NCBI GenBank assembly: GCA_964019425.1
Contig: OZ025790.1
Coordinates: forward strand, 1,116,001 to 1,180,000
Source: Flectonema sp. DT1601
Lineage: Eukaryota; Euglenozoa; Diplonemea; Diplonemida; Diplonemidae
Length of the DNA: 64,000 nt
Reading direction: 5' to 3'
In this document: positions 32,110 to 42,284 of the stretch, one piece after another
How positions within the stretch are numbered: position 1 is the stretch's first letter
Layout of the letters: each line of letters opens with the position of its first letter
Translations under genes and position numbers: made by a program
Notes under the pieces: model-generated
Database searches by the model: none
Seen by the model: only the letters and a program-made list of their open reading frames with translations
What the model was told of the DNA's origin: nothing

Positions 32110-32650
32110 TATTCTTTTTTATTAATTTTGAAGAAAAAAAAAAACAATCAGTTTAGCGTCCTGACCAGGACGGAAAATAGAAAGTAATCGACATAGTCGA
32201 TCGATAGAAAACAATGATAACATTGTTTTTTTTTTTTTTAATTTTTTTTTTTTATGTTCTTTTTATTTATTTTTCAAAAAAAAAACAATCAGTTTAGCGT
32301 CTTGACCAGGACGGAAAATAGAAAGTAATCGACTTAGTCGATCGATAAAAAAAAACAATGATAACATTGTTTATTCCTTTTTTTTTTTTAATACTCTTTT
32401 TATTTATTTTTTAAAGAAAAAACAATTAGTTTAGCGTCCTGACCAGGACGGAAAATAGAAAGTAATCGACATAGTCGATCGATAAAAAACAATGATAACA
32501 TTGTTTATTCTTTTTTTTATTTTTTTTATATTATTTTTATTAATTTTTTAAAAAAAAAACAATCAGTTTAGCATCTTGACCAGGACGGAAAACAGAAAGT
32601 AATCGACATAGTCGATCGATAAAAAAAAAATAATGATAACATTGTTTATT
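32110..32650 (+). repeat. Dyad-rich satellite array, forward
   Basis: Mostly type A units with full GTCCTGACCAGGAC dyads in two of them (near 32150 and 32440). The array is cut at TTATT (32646-32650). Confidence 0.93.
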
Positions 32651-33084
32651 TGAGGCGATCGGCAGGGGTGGAGGTTTCACGAATTTTCACGATCCTTCAC
32701 GGTTTGTCACGAGTTGTCACTACCTATCACGAAAATTCACGAAAATTCACTTCCAAAAAGCATGGTGAAAAATCGTGAATTTTCGTGAATAATCGTGAAT
32801 TTTCGTGAATTTTGATATTGAGATTTGTGGTTTGGTAAAAAAAACTACTCAGGGGGGGCCTGAACTGCACTGCTTCGTAGTTGTCATCGGTGCTTGTTAA
32901 TCCTATCGTTCTCTACAGTTTATTGTTAATACTACTTCTCTTTAATCCAGCTCTTGTTACAGTTTCATGTGGTTGCTGAACTATTCTAGCACAGGTGGGT
33001 TGATAGGCATGTGTGGTGATTGTTGAAGTGGTGGTGCTTGTTAATCCTATCGTTCTCTAAAGTTTATTGTGGTAAGGCATTCAC

Positions 33085-34308
33085 ATGGCTCTCGTAAGAG
33101 TAACAGTGCAACTTCGCGATTCCTTGCCAGCAGAGATCTTGCTGTATGTGACTAGCAGATCAAAGCTGTTAGATGTATTGGGTGGTATGGGACTAGAAGT
33201 TGAAGATGACTTGGAGGTTAGGGCTCGTGTTGCTGGCACGGATGGCATGCTGATCTGGTGCGATGAGAAGATTGGTGAGGTTGACGGTGTATCGCAATAC
33301 ACTGTTGCTGGGACCCTGCATCTCCGCCCACAGCCACCAAGTACAGTTGTCCCGATCCTCTTGCAGCACATCGCCATGCGCCGCATTCCGCAGTTTACCC
33401 GCCAGCTTCATGGTCTTGACTCCGTCAGTTATTGGGCTGCACGAAGAGAGATGATCCGGTGGTTGTATGTGCAGGATTGTGTGTTTCTCATTCGCAACCG
33501 GGAGAGTACCTTCTGCCTAGTAAGTGACGCAACATCTGTGACAGAAAACTCGTCAGCGCTACACATCACTGCTGCTACAGCTACGACTGCATGCTATAGT
33601 CTTGCATGCAGACTGACACAGAGCCACCAAGCTCAATCATTCTGTGACACACTACGACGTGCGCTGCACCACTTCCAGCAGCTCGGAATCTTAATCACTG
33701 ATCCGGCACCACCACCTCTGTCAACCTGCACGATTACCTCTGCGCTCAGTGATCGGGGTGGATCAGAATACAGGGGGTTTAAATTACTTGACCAAGATGG
33801 CAATATCTGCCTCATCCCGGAGCCTACACACCGAGTTCATTGCATTGCCTCCTGGATTGCGAAGTACTTTGGCCTCAGTGACTTCCTCCGTTCAATAGCA
33901 ACGCTGTGCTTCTTCATACGTGGGAATCGGTCGTTTGCTTACTCATTGAGAGGGGGGGTTGATTTTACAGGTGCCTTGGCAGGGGCGTTGTCTTGGTTAG
34001 AGGACACACGTTCAACTGCTTCATTGTGTTTTCTTGTTGAGGGTAACACAACAGAACATTTCAAAAAGATTAACCGGCAGAAAGTTCAGGACAGCCAGGC
34101 CAGAAGATCAGGCCACTGTCACCTCGATTATTGGGAAAAGATTTTTGCATTGCTCGATACCGAGCTTCCAGGTAGATGGTTCTACATGCTGGAACCCTTG
34201 GGGGGAAAGGGCATTTTTCGTTGCTGCTATTGCAGTGACACAGTCTCCCCTCACCACGCCCGCCTGCTGGAAGTCAATAGGCAGGTCAACCACGCCCTCT
34301 CCATGTGA
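33085..34308 (+). CDS. hAT-like transposase candidate
   Basis: 407 codons from an ATG at 33085 to TGA at 34306-34308. Residues ~145-210 (FCLVSDATSVTENSSALHIT...) resemble the first RNase H strand and following region of hAT transposases (L-x-x-D...TS...HIT). The later HRVHCIASWIAKYFG and an FIRGNRSF region resemble the hAT 'C..H.L.L' block. The match is weak and no hAT dimerisation domain was identified. Location inside an element with inverted repeats, subterminal repeats and a 5 bp duplication supports a transposase role. A 45 bp segment starting at 33100, right after the start codon, is an exact reverse complement of 35756-35800. Alternative: an unrelated element protein. Confidence 0.5.
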   Translation: MALVRVTVQLRDSLPAEILLYVTSRSKLLDVLGGMGLEVEDDLEVRARVAGTDGMLIWCDEKIGEVDGVSQYTVAGTLHLRPQPPSTVVPILLQHIAMRRIPQFTRQLHGLDSVSYWAARREMIRWLYVQDCVFLIRNRESTFCLVSDATSVTENSSALHITAATATTACYSLACRLTQSHQAQSFCDTLRRALHHFQQLGILITDPAPPPLSTCTITSALSDRGGSEYRGFKLLDQDGNICLIPEPTHRVHCIASWIAKYFGLSDFLRSIATLCFFIRGNRSFAYSLRGGVDFTGALAGALSWLEDTRSTASLCFLVEGNTTEHFKKINRQKVQDSQARRSGHCHLDYWEKIFALLDTELPGRWFYMLEPLGGKGIFRCCYCSDTVSPHHARLLEVNRQVNHALSM

Positions 34309-34757
34309 ACCACATTCAGGTCTCTAAGCTGAAGAGCGATGTCCCCGATGACCCCATGCTCACCAAGCCTGATGCCAGCATCATCCCGGTGGACGCACCA
34401 TCCCTACCTAACCCCCCAACCAAGTCCCAGCGCGGGGCATTCATTTTCTCTGTTGTTGAATGCTTTGCGCTGGAGCTCCCCACAAAGCTAAAGTTGCGTG
34501 ACCCCCTCTCCCTCCCGGTGCCCCAGCAGTCCGCCACACTGACCCAAGCGAAAGCAGCGAAAGCAGCAGAAAATGCTGCTGCCAGGAAAGTTGCACAAGA
34601 AAAAACTGCTCAGCGAAAAGAGGAGGCAAGAAAGGAGAAGGCGGCTGCCAAGAAGGCGAAGGAGGAAGCAAGGGATGCAGCCAGGAAGAAGGCTGCAGAG
34701 GCGAAGAAAAAGAAGGCTGCAGAACCGGCACGCAAGAATCCCAAGGTTGAGCAATGA
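34305..34757 (+). CDS. Ala/Lys/Glu-rich ORF overlapping transposase end
   Basis: Starts at a GTG overlapping the preceding stop by four bases, in a different frame. The frame is also open upstream. The first 60 residues are Pro/Asp-rich. The last 60 consist of a charged Ala-Lys-Glu-Arg helix. It could be the C-terminal part of the transposase gene after a frameshift or splice, or a small accessory protein of the element. No family recognised. Confidence 0.4.
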   Translation: MNHIQVSKLKSDVPDDPMLTKPDASIIPVDAPSLPNPPTKSQRGAFIFSVVECFALELPTKLKLRDPLSLPVPQQSATLTQAKAAKAAENAAARKVAQEKTAQRKEEARKEKAAAKKAKEEARDAARKKAAEAKKKKAAEPARKNPKVEQ

Positions 34758-35331
34758 CAACAGTTGCTCTTTGGATTTTTTATTTATTTAACCAAAAAAA
34801 TTATCATCAGCTTGGAACCCAATGATTACACTCACTTGTTTCTACCCCAATGAATTACCTCTCATTGTCTCTCAAGCAATATCAATATGGGTTGTCAGGC
34901 TGTCTCCTGGCAGAGATGGGAGGAGTAATGGAAAGACACCACAGAACAGAACAGTGTGAACGAGAATGAGCCCCCTCAGTGATTAAACCCACCGCACACG
35001 CGATGCGCCGGTCCAAAGTCCGGAACCTCACCACAAGCGATGGTCAGGAAGGGTGATGGGTCACTGGGCACAAGCGATGCCCATTTAGTTGTCAAAGTGA
35101 CATGACGTATGGCAAACTGAACAGGTTTGACATCGCACAGCACACCAGCACCAACGGTACCATCTGGATATCACTCACTTTTTTCACTAGAATTCACACA
35201 TTTTCACACATTTTCACAGGATTTCACTACCAAAAAGCAGCAAAAAATTAAGTGAAAAATCGTGAAAAATCGTGAATTTTCGTGTAGCAAAGTGAAAAAT
35301 CGTGAACACCTCCACCCTGCCGATCGCCTCA

Positions 35332-35515
35332 TTATTCTTTTTATTTTTTTTTATTTTTTTAATTCATTTTTATTCATTAAAAAAAAAAAAAAAAAAACAA
35401 TCAGTTTAGCGTCCTGACCAGGACGGAAAATAGAAAGTGATCGACATAGTCGATCGATAAAAAAAACAATGATAACATTGTTTCATCTTTTATAATTTTT
35501 TATTTTTTTTTTTTA
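35332..35515 (+). repeat. End of satellite array
   Basis: One last type A unit with GTCCTGACCAGGAC and ATCGACATAGTCGAT, then decayed T-rich sequence. No satellite is seen beyond this point. Confidence 0.85.
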
Positions 35516-35639
35516 TATATTTGGAGAAAAAAAAAAAACAAGTGGAGGCGCTTGTTGCGCTGCAAGAATGTGAGAACCTACCTGAGGAATGGAATACCTC
35601 GAAGCGGGCATGATAACACATAGCATGCAAATGCTAAAG

Positions 35640-36012
35640 TTCCGAAGCGCCCATTCGTAACCTTCTCTTTAAATGGGCACGCCCTAAAAGAGATGCGGTG
35701 CTTCTTGCGAAGCCAGTAAGCAAACGACCGATTCCCACGTATGAAGAAGCACAGCCAGCAAGATCTCTGCTGGCAAGGAATCGCGAAGTTGCACTGTTAC
35801 ATGGTGTCACAGTTCAGCAGATTATTGATGAAACAGGCAAAAATGTCAAAACCTTGTTGGCAAAGATCACTGGTAAGTTTCCAGCAAGTTTACCACCGGG
35901 CCTCCAATTGTTCCTGGTTGAAGTGCAAGGAGTGGATAGTAGCTTGAGATTTGTCATCTATGAAGTTCACTTTGAGTATGACGGACAATGTAAATTCCGT
36001 AAATGCGAGTAG
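35640..36012 (+). pseudogene. Unrecognised ORF (~123 codons), possible exon
   Basis: The frame is open from after a TAA near 35640 to TAG at 36010-36012, without an ATG at its beginning. The encoded stretch looks like real protein (AVLLAKPVSKRPIPTYEEAQ..., LPPGLQLFLVEVQGVDSSLR), with mixed helix and strand tendency and Cys near its end, but no family was recognised. Bases 35756-35800 are the exact reverse complement of 33100-33144 in the nearby hAT-like gene. The sequence to either side (35516-35640 and 36013-36306) shows no further gene. Confidence 0.4.
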
Positions 36013-36326
36013 TGTAAACCCCAATCTAACTGATAAAGGTTCCAACAAGATCTATTCTACAGGGCACCGTGAGCAACATAGACTCACTTTGGCTCGGTAA
36101 AATTTCCCGTTCCCCTTGAACTGCATTGATCCATGTCCCTAACTCCTTTTCTTCACAGAATGAGGCAGTTTCAGAATCTGCTGTACTTGTTCAGATAATT
36201 AGTTACCCTACGAATGCGATGAATGCCGAGTCCCCTTCCACTACGACAATCACAACCCCTTCGTCTGTTCTAACCCTTTTGACTGTATCGATGCGATTAT
36301 CAGATATATTATTATTATTATTATTA

Positions 36327-37807
<1,481 letters not shown>

Positions 37808-37855
37808 CATCTACTAAGTCAGCAGCATCGATATCGTCATCATCGTCATCGTCGT

Positions 37856-38192
37856 CAGCAAATTACCGAAGTCGTTTCATTAAGGGCTAAAACATACACT
37901 ATCCTCGGTGATGATTCACGGAATATCAAGGCAAAGGGTGTCCAATGGCGAAGGCCAAGCAACTGGTGATTGATCAATACGGAAAGGTACAGCCAATCGA
38001 TATTTCAACAACGGGCGGTGTATAAATGGACGTAATCAGTGCAAGCTGATGACTTGCGCCTACTAGGAATTCCTCATTCAAGGAGAATAATTGCAATCAT
38101 CGATCCTCATCACGACGCATTTTTAGATTCTTTTTTGCTAGCTGGAGGTCGGACTGTCAGGACTAGAGGCCATCAGATACCTGTGGAGTAAA
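37856..38192 (+). pseudogene. Coding remnants, possibly a DNA polymerase B C-terminus
   Basis: The frame to a stop at 37967-37969 contains VSLRAKTYTILGDD...NIKAKGV. This recalls the 'LRpKtY...KAKGV' region near the C-terminus of protein-primed family B polymerases of Polinton-like elements and linear plasmids. A following frame (38037-38192 region) encodes ADDLRLLGIPHSRRIIAIID and ends TAA at 38190-38192. The two could be exons of one gene or parts of a frameshifted remnant. No other polymerase motif is present. Confidence 0.35.
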
Positions 38193-38426
38193 TACTGCAA
38201 CTGGAAGTATTACTGTGTGGAAAAAAATTTCCACGCGGTAGTATTTTCCACCACACTAATATTTTCTGCTCAGAATTGATTTTCCAGCTGTATTTTTCTG
38301 CTGGTACACTTAGATGCCTTACACAACAAAAAAGCAACCAATTTTTTTTTTCTACCACGTGGAAAAAACCGCACTAATATTTCCCCGCAGTAATTATTCA
38401 CCGCGGTAATATTTCCGGTTGCAGTA
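38193..38426. mobile_element. TA-flanked MITE, copy 3 (older)
   Basis: Same ends as the MITEs at 22798 and 23333 (TACTGCAACTGGAAGTATTA and CGGTTGCAGTA) but shorter (234 bp), diverged, and with the interior inverted. It lies 30-50 bp upstream of the gene at 38473. Confidence 0.85.
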
Positions 38427-38472
38427 GTGTAATTATCTTGTAACTTTTTCCCTCAGAAATGTGAAAAGGAAA

Positions 38473-39392
38473 ATGGATATGATACGCCTGCTGGAGAGTG
38501 AAGAAGAAGTGGGGAAGCTTAATGAGTTTCAGAGAGGTGTTGAAGACTTAAAAAACTTACTGATGAGAGGAAATTCACGAGCTAGGCGGAAGTCAACACT
38601 GAATGTAAAAGGTATCGAGGAAAGTGCCAAGTCTTTGTTAGAAATATTATCTGATGTGGATGATGTACTTTTACTTCTACAGTCACAAAAGAGAGAACAG
38701 CGATTAGCTCTGCTCACGGAGGCTGTGTACATCTTGACAGAGCAAAATGACTTTGTGAGATTCTTGCAGCTGGATCGAATAGCTGAATCATACACAGAAA
38801 TAAATGGACTACATATACCTTTCTATAATGCAGTAAATGATTATCACTCTGCGTGTATAGAATGTGCACTGGATAACAACATTAATATTTGTACCGAGCA
38901 TATCATTCAAACTGTAGAGCTTCAATTAAGAGTCGTACACATTCTTAACGGGAGAGGACTCCGTCGTGAGGCAACAGCGTATGCACAGCAAGCTATAGAT
39001 TACTTAAATCTGAAAAAGGAAATTTCGACGGAAAGCCTAACTATAAGAGAGCAAAGACTAATGGCTGATGCTGTGATAAGTGTTGGATTACCTATAAATA
39101 TATCTCACATGAAGTCTACTGGAGGACCAGTATACAAGGCCTCTCCTCATCGATCAGCCTCTATTGCTGCCAGAAATTGTGTTTGGGGTATTGTGGGATT
39201 CCAGTCGGTCCCGATCCCTCCAAAGCGACCTGATGCAAGTGACTTAAGCCGCACCAACCTTACCTCGTGCTCCAGTGCTGGTATTTCTTCGGCTGCTTCA
39301 ACACCGACAACAGGGGTATGACATAGTGTTTTGTTTTTCATTTACAGGAAATACAACGTGAATTAAAAAAACTGTCGCTACAATGGAACTGA
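38473..39392 (+). CDS. Helical protein of unknown function, two exons
   Basis: The frame is open from 38457, directly after TTTTTCCCTCAG, which may be a splice acceptor. The first in-frame ATG is 38473. The protein is about 295 residues, mostly predicted helix (e.g. LLEILSDVDDVLLLLQSQKR and the region ...RIAESYTEINGL), and may form a helical-repeat fold. The last ~60 residues of exon 1 are Ser/Pro/Thr-rich. A 32 nt intron is proposed at 39316-39347 (GTATGA...TTTACAG). Splicing it replaces an early stop by EIQRELKKLSLQWN and a TGA at 39390-39392. If unspliced, the stop is at 39319-39321. No known domain recognised. Confidence 0.7.
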
Positions 39393-40012
39393 GATGCGAG
39401 TTCATTTTTTTGTGAGAAAGTTATTATCTTTCTATTTATTTGAGTAATTTGGGAATATTTGTTATTAAAAAAAATAATATGTTCTGTAAATCGTCAACCT
39501 CACTACAGCAACCTTATCCGGTGAGGCCTTTTAGAACGAATGGCAGCATTGTGATTTCAGATTAGTGCTACGAACGTGAAGGTGATAGGGCGATCTAAAT
39601 CTCGGACAGTATGAGGCAAACTATATTGTTCTCTTGATTACTATAAATACGTACTAATGTGTTTTAACTAAGTAGTTATGCTTGGGTGTAAACCAACATT
39701 TCCTTTTTTTTTCTTTTTCGCCAATCGTCCCTTTCTGTGCTTATCTGCACAGACATATATTTACCCACAAAGGCCGGATTGCTTATTTCTCCCAGCCGTT
39801 TTTCCTGATCCCGCTTCTTCCGAGGCGGAGCTTTCGTTTACACGTTTTTATTGTTGTCTGGCTGCTGTATTACTTCTCTCCAGGACCACCAGTTTATAAA
39901 TGCCTTATCGAAAGTCTTCGATCTTTAGTTACAAAGTGTCTAGCTTGGGAAACTTATTCACTACCGTTTTATTTATAAACTTATTGAACAGGTATCAGGG
40001 TAAAATCGATGG
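39393..40012. other. Intergenic
   Basis: A/T-rich with a T-run at 39698-39716 and several short frames that look non-coding. The pyrimidine stretch before TGCACAG near 39750 and GAACAGG near 39990 could be splice acceptors for the next gene. Nothing else seen. Confidence 0.5.
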
Positions 40013-41902
40013 ATGGCCCCGCTTACTAATGCGAGCAAAGGAAGGTCACTTCCATCATCGAGGCTGCCGGATGCTAAGTTTGGAAGATCGGCTTCTCAAA
40101 GACCCGTCACGGTGAGTAGGGTACCGACAGCGAGTGCATCAAGGGGGAGCAGACCCGGGACAGTTCGCATTTTAGATGACAGAAGTAGCAAAACTGCTAC
40201 CGAGCGAGGAAGAGGCCGATCACGCCCTTCAGTAACTCACCCAAGATCAGCACGCAGTCAATCCCCAATAATGTTAACAACTACCTCTTCAAAAGGTAAC
40301 GAGACTGCCACTAGTGTAGTACACATCGTCGGTGACGGAAATATTTATAATCTAAAAAAAATAGATCTGCAGGTTCGAACTGCATCCGACCTGCAGCGAA
40401 TAGTATCACAGTATACAAAAATACCAGCAAAATTACATAGTTTTGCGTTGGGGAACGTGGAGCTGGCGTTGGAGAAAACATTGTACTCTCAAGGCGTGCG
40501 AGACAAGAGTGAAATTGGCTTATCAATAAAAGAGTTTATAGCTGTGATTGCTGTGGGAAATGATGGAAATGAGCTGGAGCTTCGCTTTCATGGAATGGAT
40601 CCTGGAATAGTACTGTGCGGACAACTGAGGAGAGCAGTCAGCGCAAGGATGCAGTCACCTTTTCCGATTACGTTAATGAACGTTGATGGTTCATTTATTC
40701 CTGATTCAGCAGATGATATGCCATTACAATCATTAGGTGTTGTTAATGGATACACTCTAAGAGCTACAGCATCCAACCTTTTATCCCCAAGTTCTAAGGA
40801 GCAAGCTAGTGGTTTTATTTCTACATACGCCGTGAGTGATGCGCCATATCCAAAAACGTTGTCTGTAAAATCAAAATGGCCGATTTCAGATACGAACACT
40901 ATTCAGCTGTTTGTAGAAACTGATGGTATTTGGAGTACTGGTTCTCTTTCTCAAGCAGATAAAAAAACATCGAAGATACCCTTACCTCCATTGAAATCTC
41001 GAAGTAACATAACAGATGTCAGAGGGGTCTTGTATGACTTACTTGGGATTCAGGAAGTTAGTCAGGTCCTGTTCGTAAGAGATGGGAATCCTTTACCACA
41101 ACATGGTACTGACAGGGCTAGGCTTCCATTAGTAGGATTTCTAAAACAAAATGATACGCTTATCCTAGCAATTGACAATTCATGGAAAGTTAAAGGCACT
41201 CCTGTATCACCCAAAATAATAATTCCACAATCTATGAAGCTGCCTTGGTGTATAAGCTGTATAGTCTGTGATGCCAAACAGCCTCACAATGCTGAATGGA
41301 GACCTCAATTTGTACAGCCTACCTGGTTGGTGGAAGATCTGATAGCTGTCGTTGCGTTAGAATTCGATAGCGAGGTTGGGATGATTTCAATGTACTTTCG
41401 AGGGCAGGAATTGGACTTTTCATCTAATCTTCAAAGTCAAGAACTTGATGAAGGATCAGTTATATTAGTTCTAATCAGAACTGTGTTGGATTTAAATGTT
41501 GATATTCGTCTTGATGTGGCATGTGATAGAGGAAGTGTATTTAAAACTACTCTTCGTGGGGTACCACCCGCGGCTGTTGTTTCTGAGCTGTGCAAGCGGG
41601 CACTCAAGGCCTGCACGCTTGACGAATTCTCCGCTTCGCAGTTTATAATTTCTGTTGGGGGTATGGTATTACCCGACTCCACTCCTCTTAGATGTTGTAG
41701 AATATCTCACCAAACGACTATTAGTTGCGTCCAGAAATCGATTCCAAATGAAGTGTCGCCTTCTGTTTCTTATCTTCAAGCTTCTGGTTTTTCTAAACCA
41801 AGAGAAGTATCATACCGCCCAGCTACTGTCCATTCGTCACCGCAGTCTGTACTAGCTTCACCTCATGTTAATTGGCCTCCACCACCTGTATCTCGGTCAT
41901 AA
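40013..41902 (+). CDS. Protein with about five predicted ubiquitin-like folds
   Basis: 629 residues from ATG 40013 to TAA. The first ~85 residues are basic and rich in Ser/Arg/Pro, probably disordered. The remainder shows a ~90-residue pattern repeated about five times (starting near residues 100, 180, 290, 410 and 490): two strands, a helix, then strands ending in a 'G-x-x-L-P-D-s-x-x-L-x-x-x-G-V' type segment, e.g. GSFIPDSADDMPLQSLGVVN. This is the layout of ubiquitin-like beta-grasp domains. No C-terminal Gly-Gly is present, so it is unlikely to be conjugated; more likely a scaffold. The tail is Pro/Ser-rich. The fold call is from pattern reading alone. Confidence 0.65.
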   Translation: MAPLTNASKGRSLPSSRLPDAKFGRSASQRPVTVSRVPTASASRGSRPGTVRILDDRSSKTATERGRGRSRPSVTHPRSARSQSPIMLTTTSSKGNETATSVVHIVGDGNIYNLKKIDLQVRTASDLQRIVSQYTKIPAKLHSFALGNVELALEKTLYSQGVRDKSEIGLSIKEFIAVIAVGNDGNELELRFHGMDPGIVLCGQLRRAVSARMQSPFPITLMNVDGSFIPDSADDMPLQSLGVVNGYTLRATASNLLSPSSKEQASGFISTYAVSDAPYPKTLSVKSKWPISDTNTIQLFVETDGIWSTGSLSQADKKTSKIPLPPLKSRSNITDVRGVLYDLLGIQEVSQVLFVRDGNPLPQHGTDRARLPLVGFLKQNDTLILAIDNSWKVKGTPVSPKIIIPQSMKLPWCISCIVCDAKQPHNAEWRPQFVQPTWLVEDLIAVVALEFDSEVGMISMYFRGQELDFSSNLQSQELDEGSVILVLIRTVLDLNVDIRLDVACDRGSVFKTTLRGVPPAAVVSELCKRALKACTLDEFSASQFIISVGGMVLPDSTPLRCCRISHQTTISCVQKSIPNEVSPSVSYLQASGFSKPREVSYRPATVHSSPQSVLASPHVNWPPPPVSRS

Positions 41903-42182
41903 CATATTATGATGTAGATTAGTATTTTTTATAAATTTTGAAACGGCTGTTTTTTTTCTGATACTGGCGACAGTATTACAGATAAGAAATGATTATCAGT
42001 TCCATCTGTTGTGTGATATCAAAAAATTTAGATCTCATAAATTGTAATTAAAGAAATGTAATAAAACGTGTTTTTTTTTTTTTTTTTTTTCTTTCTTTTT
42101 TTTTTTTGGTAATTTCACTGTTTTATTTGTACGGAGGATAAAAGTTTCTATTTATTTGATTTTTATGACGACATTCTTTGCT

Positions 42183-42215
<33 letters not shown>

Positions 42216-42284
42216 CAGTGTACCATTTTTAGATGATGTATTGCTGTGTTAACATACCTCTCAATTTACAGAACTTATTAACAA
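41903..42284. other. Intergenic with long T tracts
   Basis: T-runs at 42071-42108 and 42187-42216, the latter ending TTTTTCAG, followed by a second acceptor-like AATTTACAG 13 bp before the next ATG. Suits a polypyrimidine tract plus 3' splice site. Confidence 0.5.

Larger units (their letters stand above)
32651..35331. mobile_element. hAT-like DNA transposon with TTCACGA subterminal repeats
   Basis: Terminal inverted repeats TGAGGCGATCGGCAGGG...GGTGGAGGT at both ends. TTATT on both sides (32646-32650 and 35332-35336) is a 5 bp target duplication. Subterminal regions (32675-32815 and 35175-35310) are packed with TTCACGA/TTCACACA repeats in both orientations, typical of transposase-binding sites. 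Base composition is close to balanced, unlike the A/T-rich surroundings. The coding region is 33085-34757. Confidence 0.75.

Noticed and set aside
34441-34760. Minus-strand Leu/Ser/Pro-rich ORFs opposite the Ala/Lys-rich frame
   Set aside because: They mirror the repetitive Lys/Ala/Glu codons of the plus strand.
40370-40400. tRNA B-box-like GGTTCGAACTGC
   Set aside because: Lies within the beta-grasp protein gene, with no A-box or stems around it.
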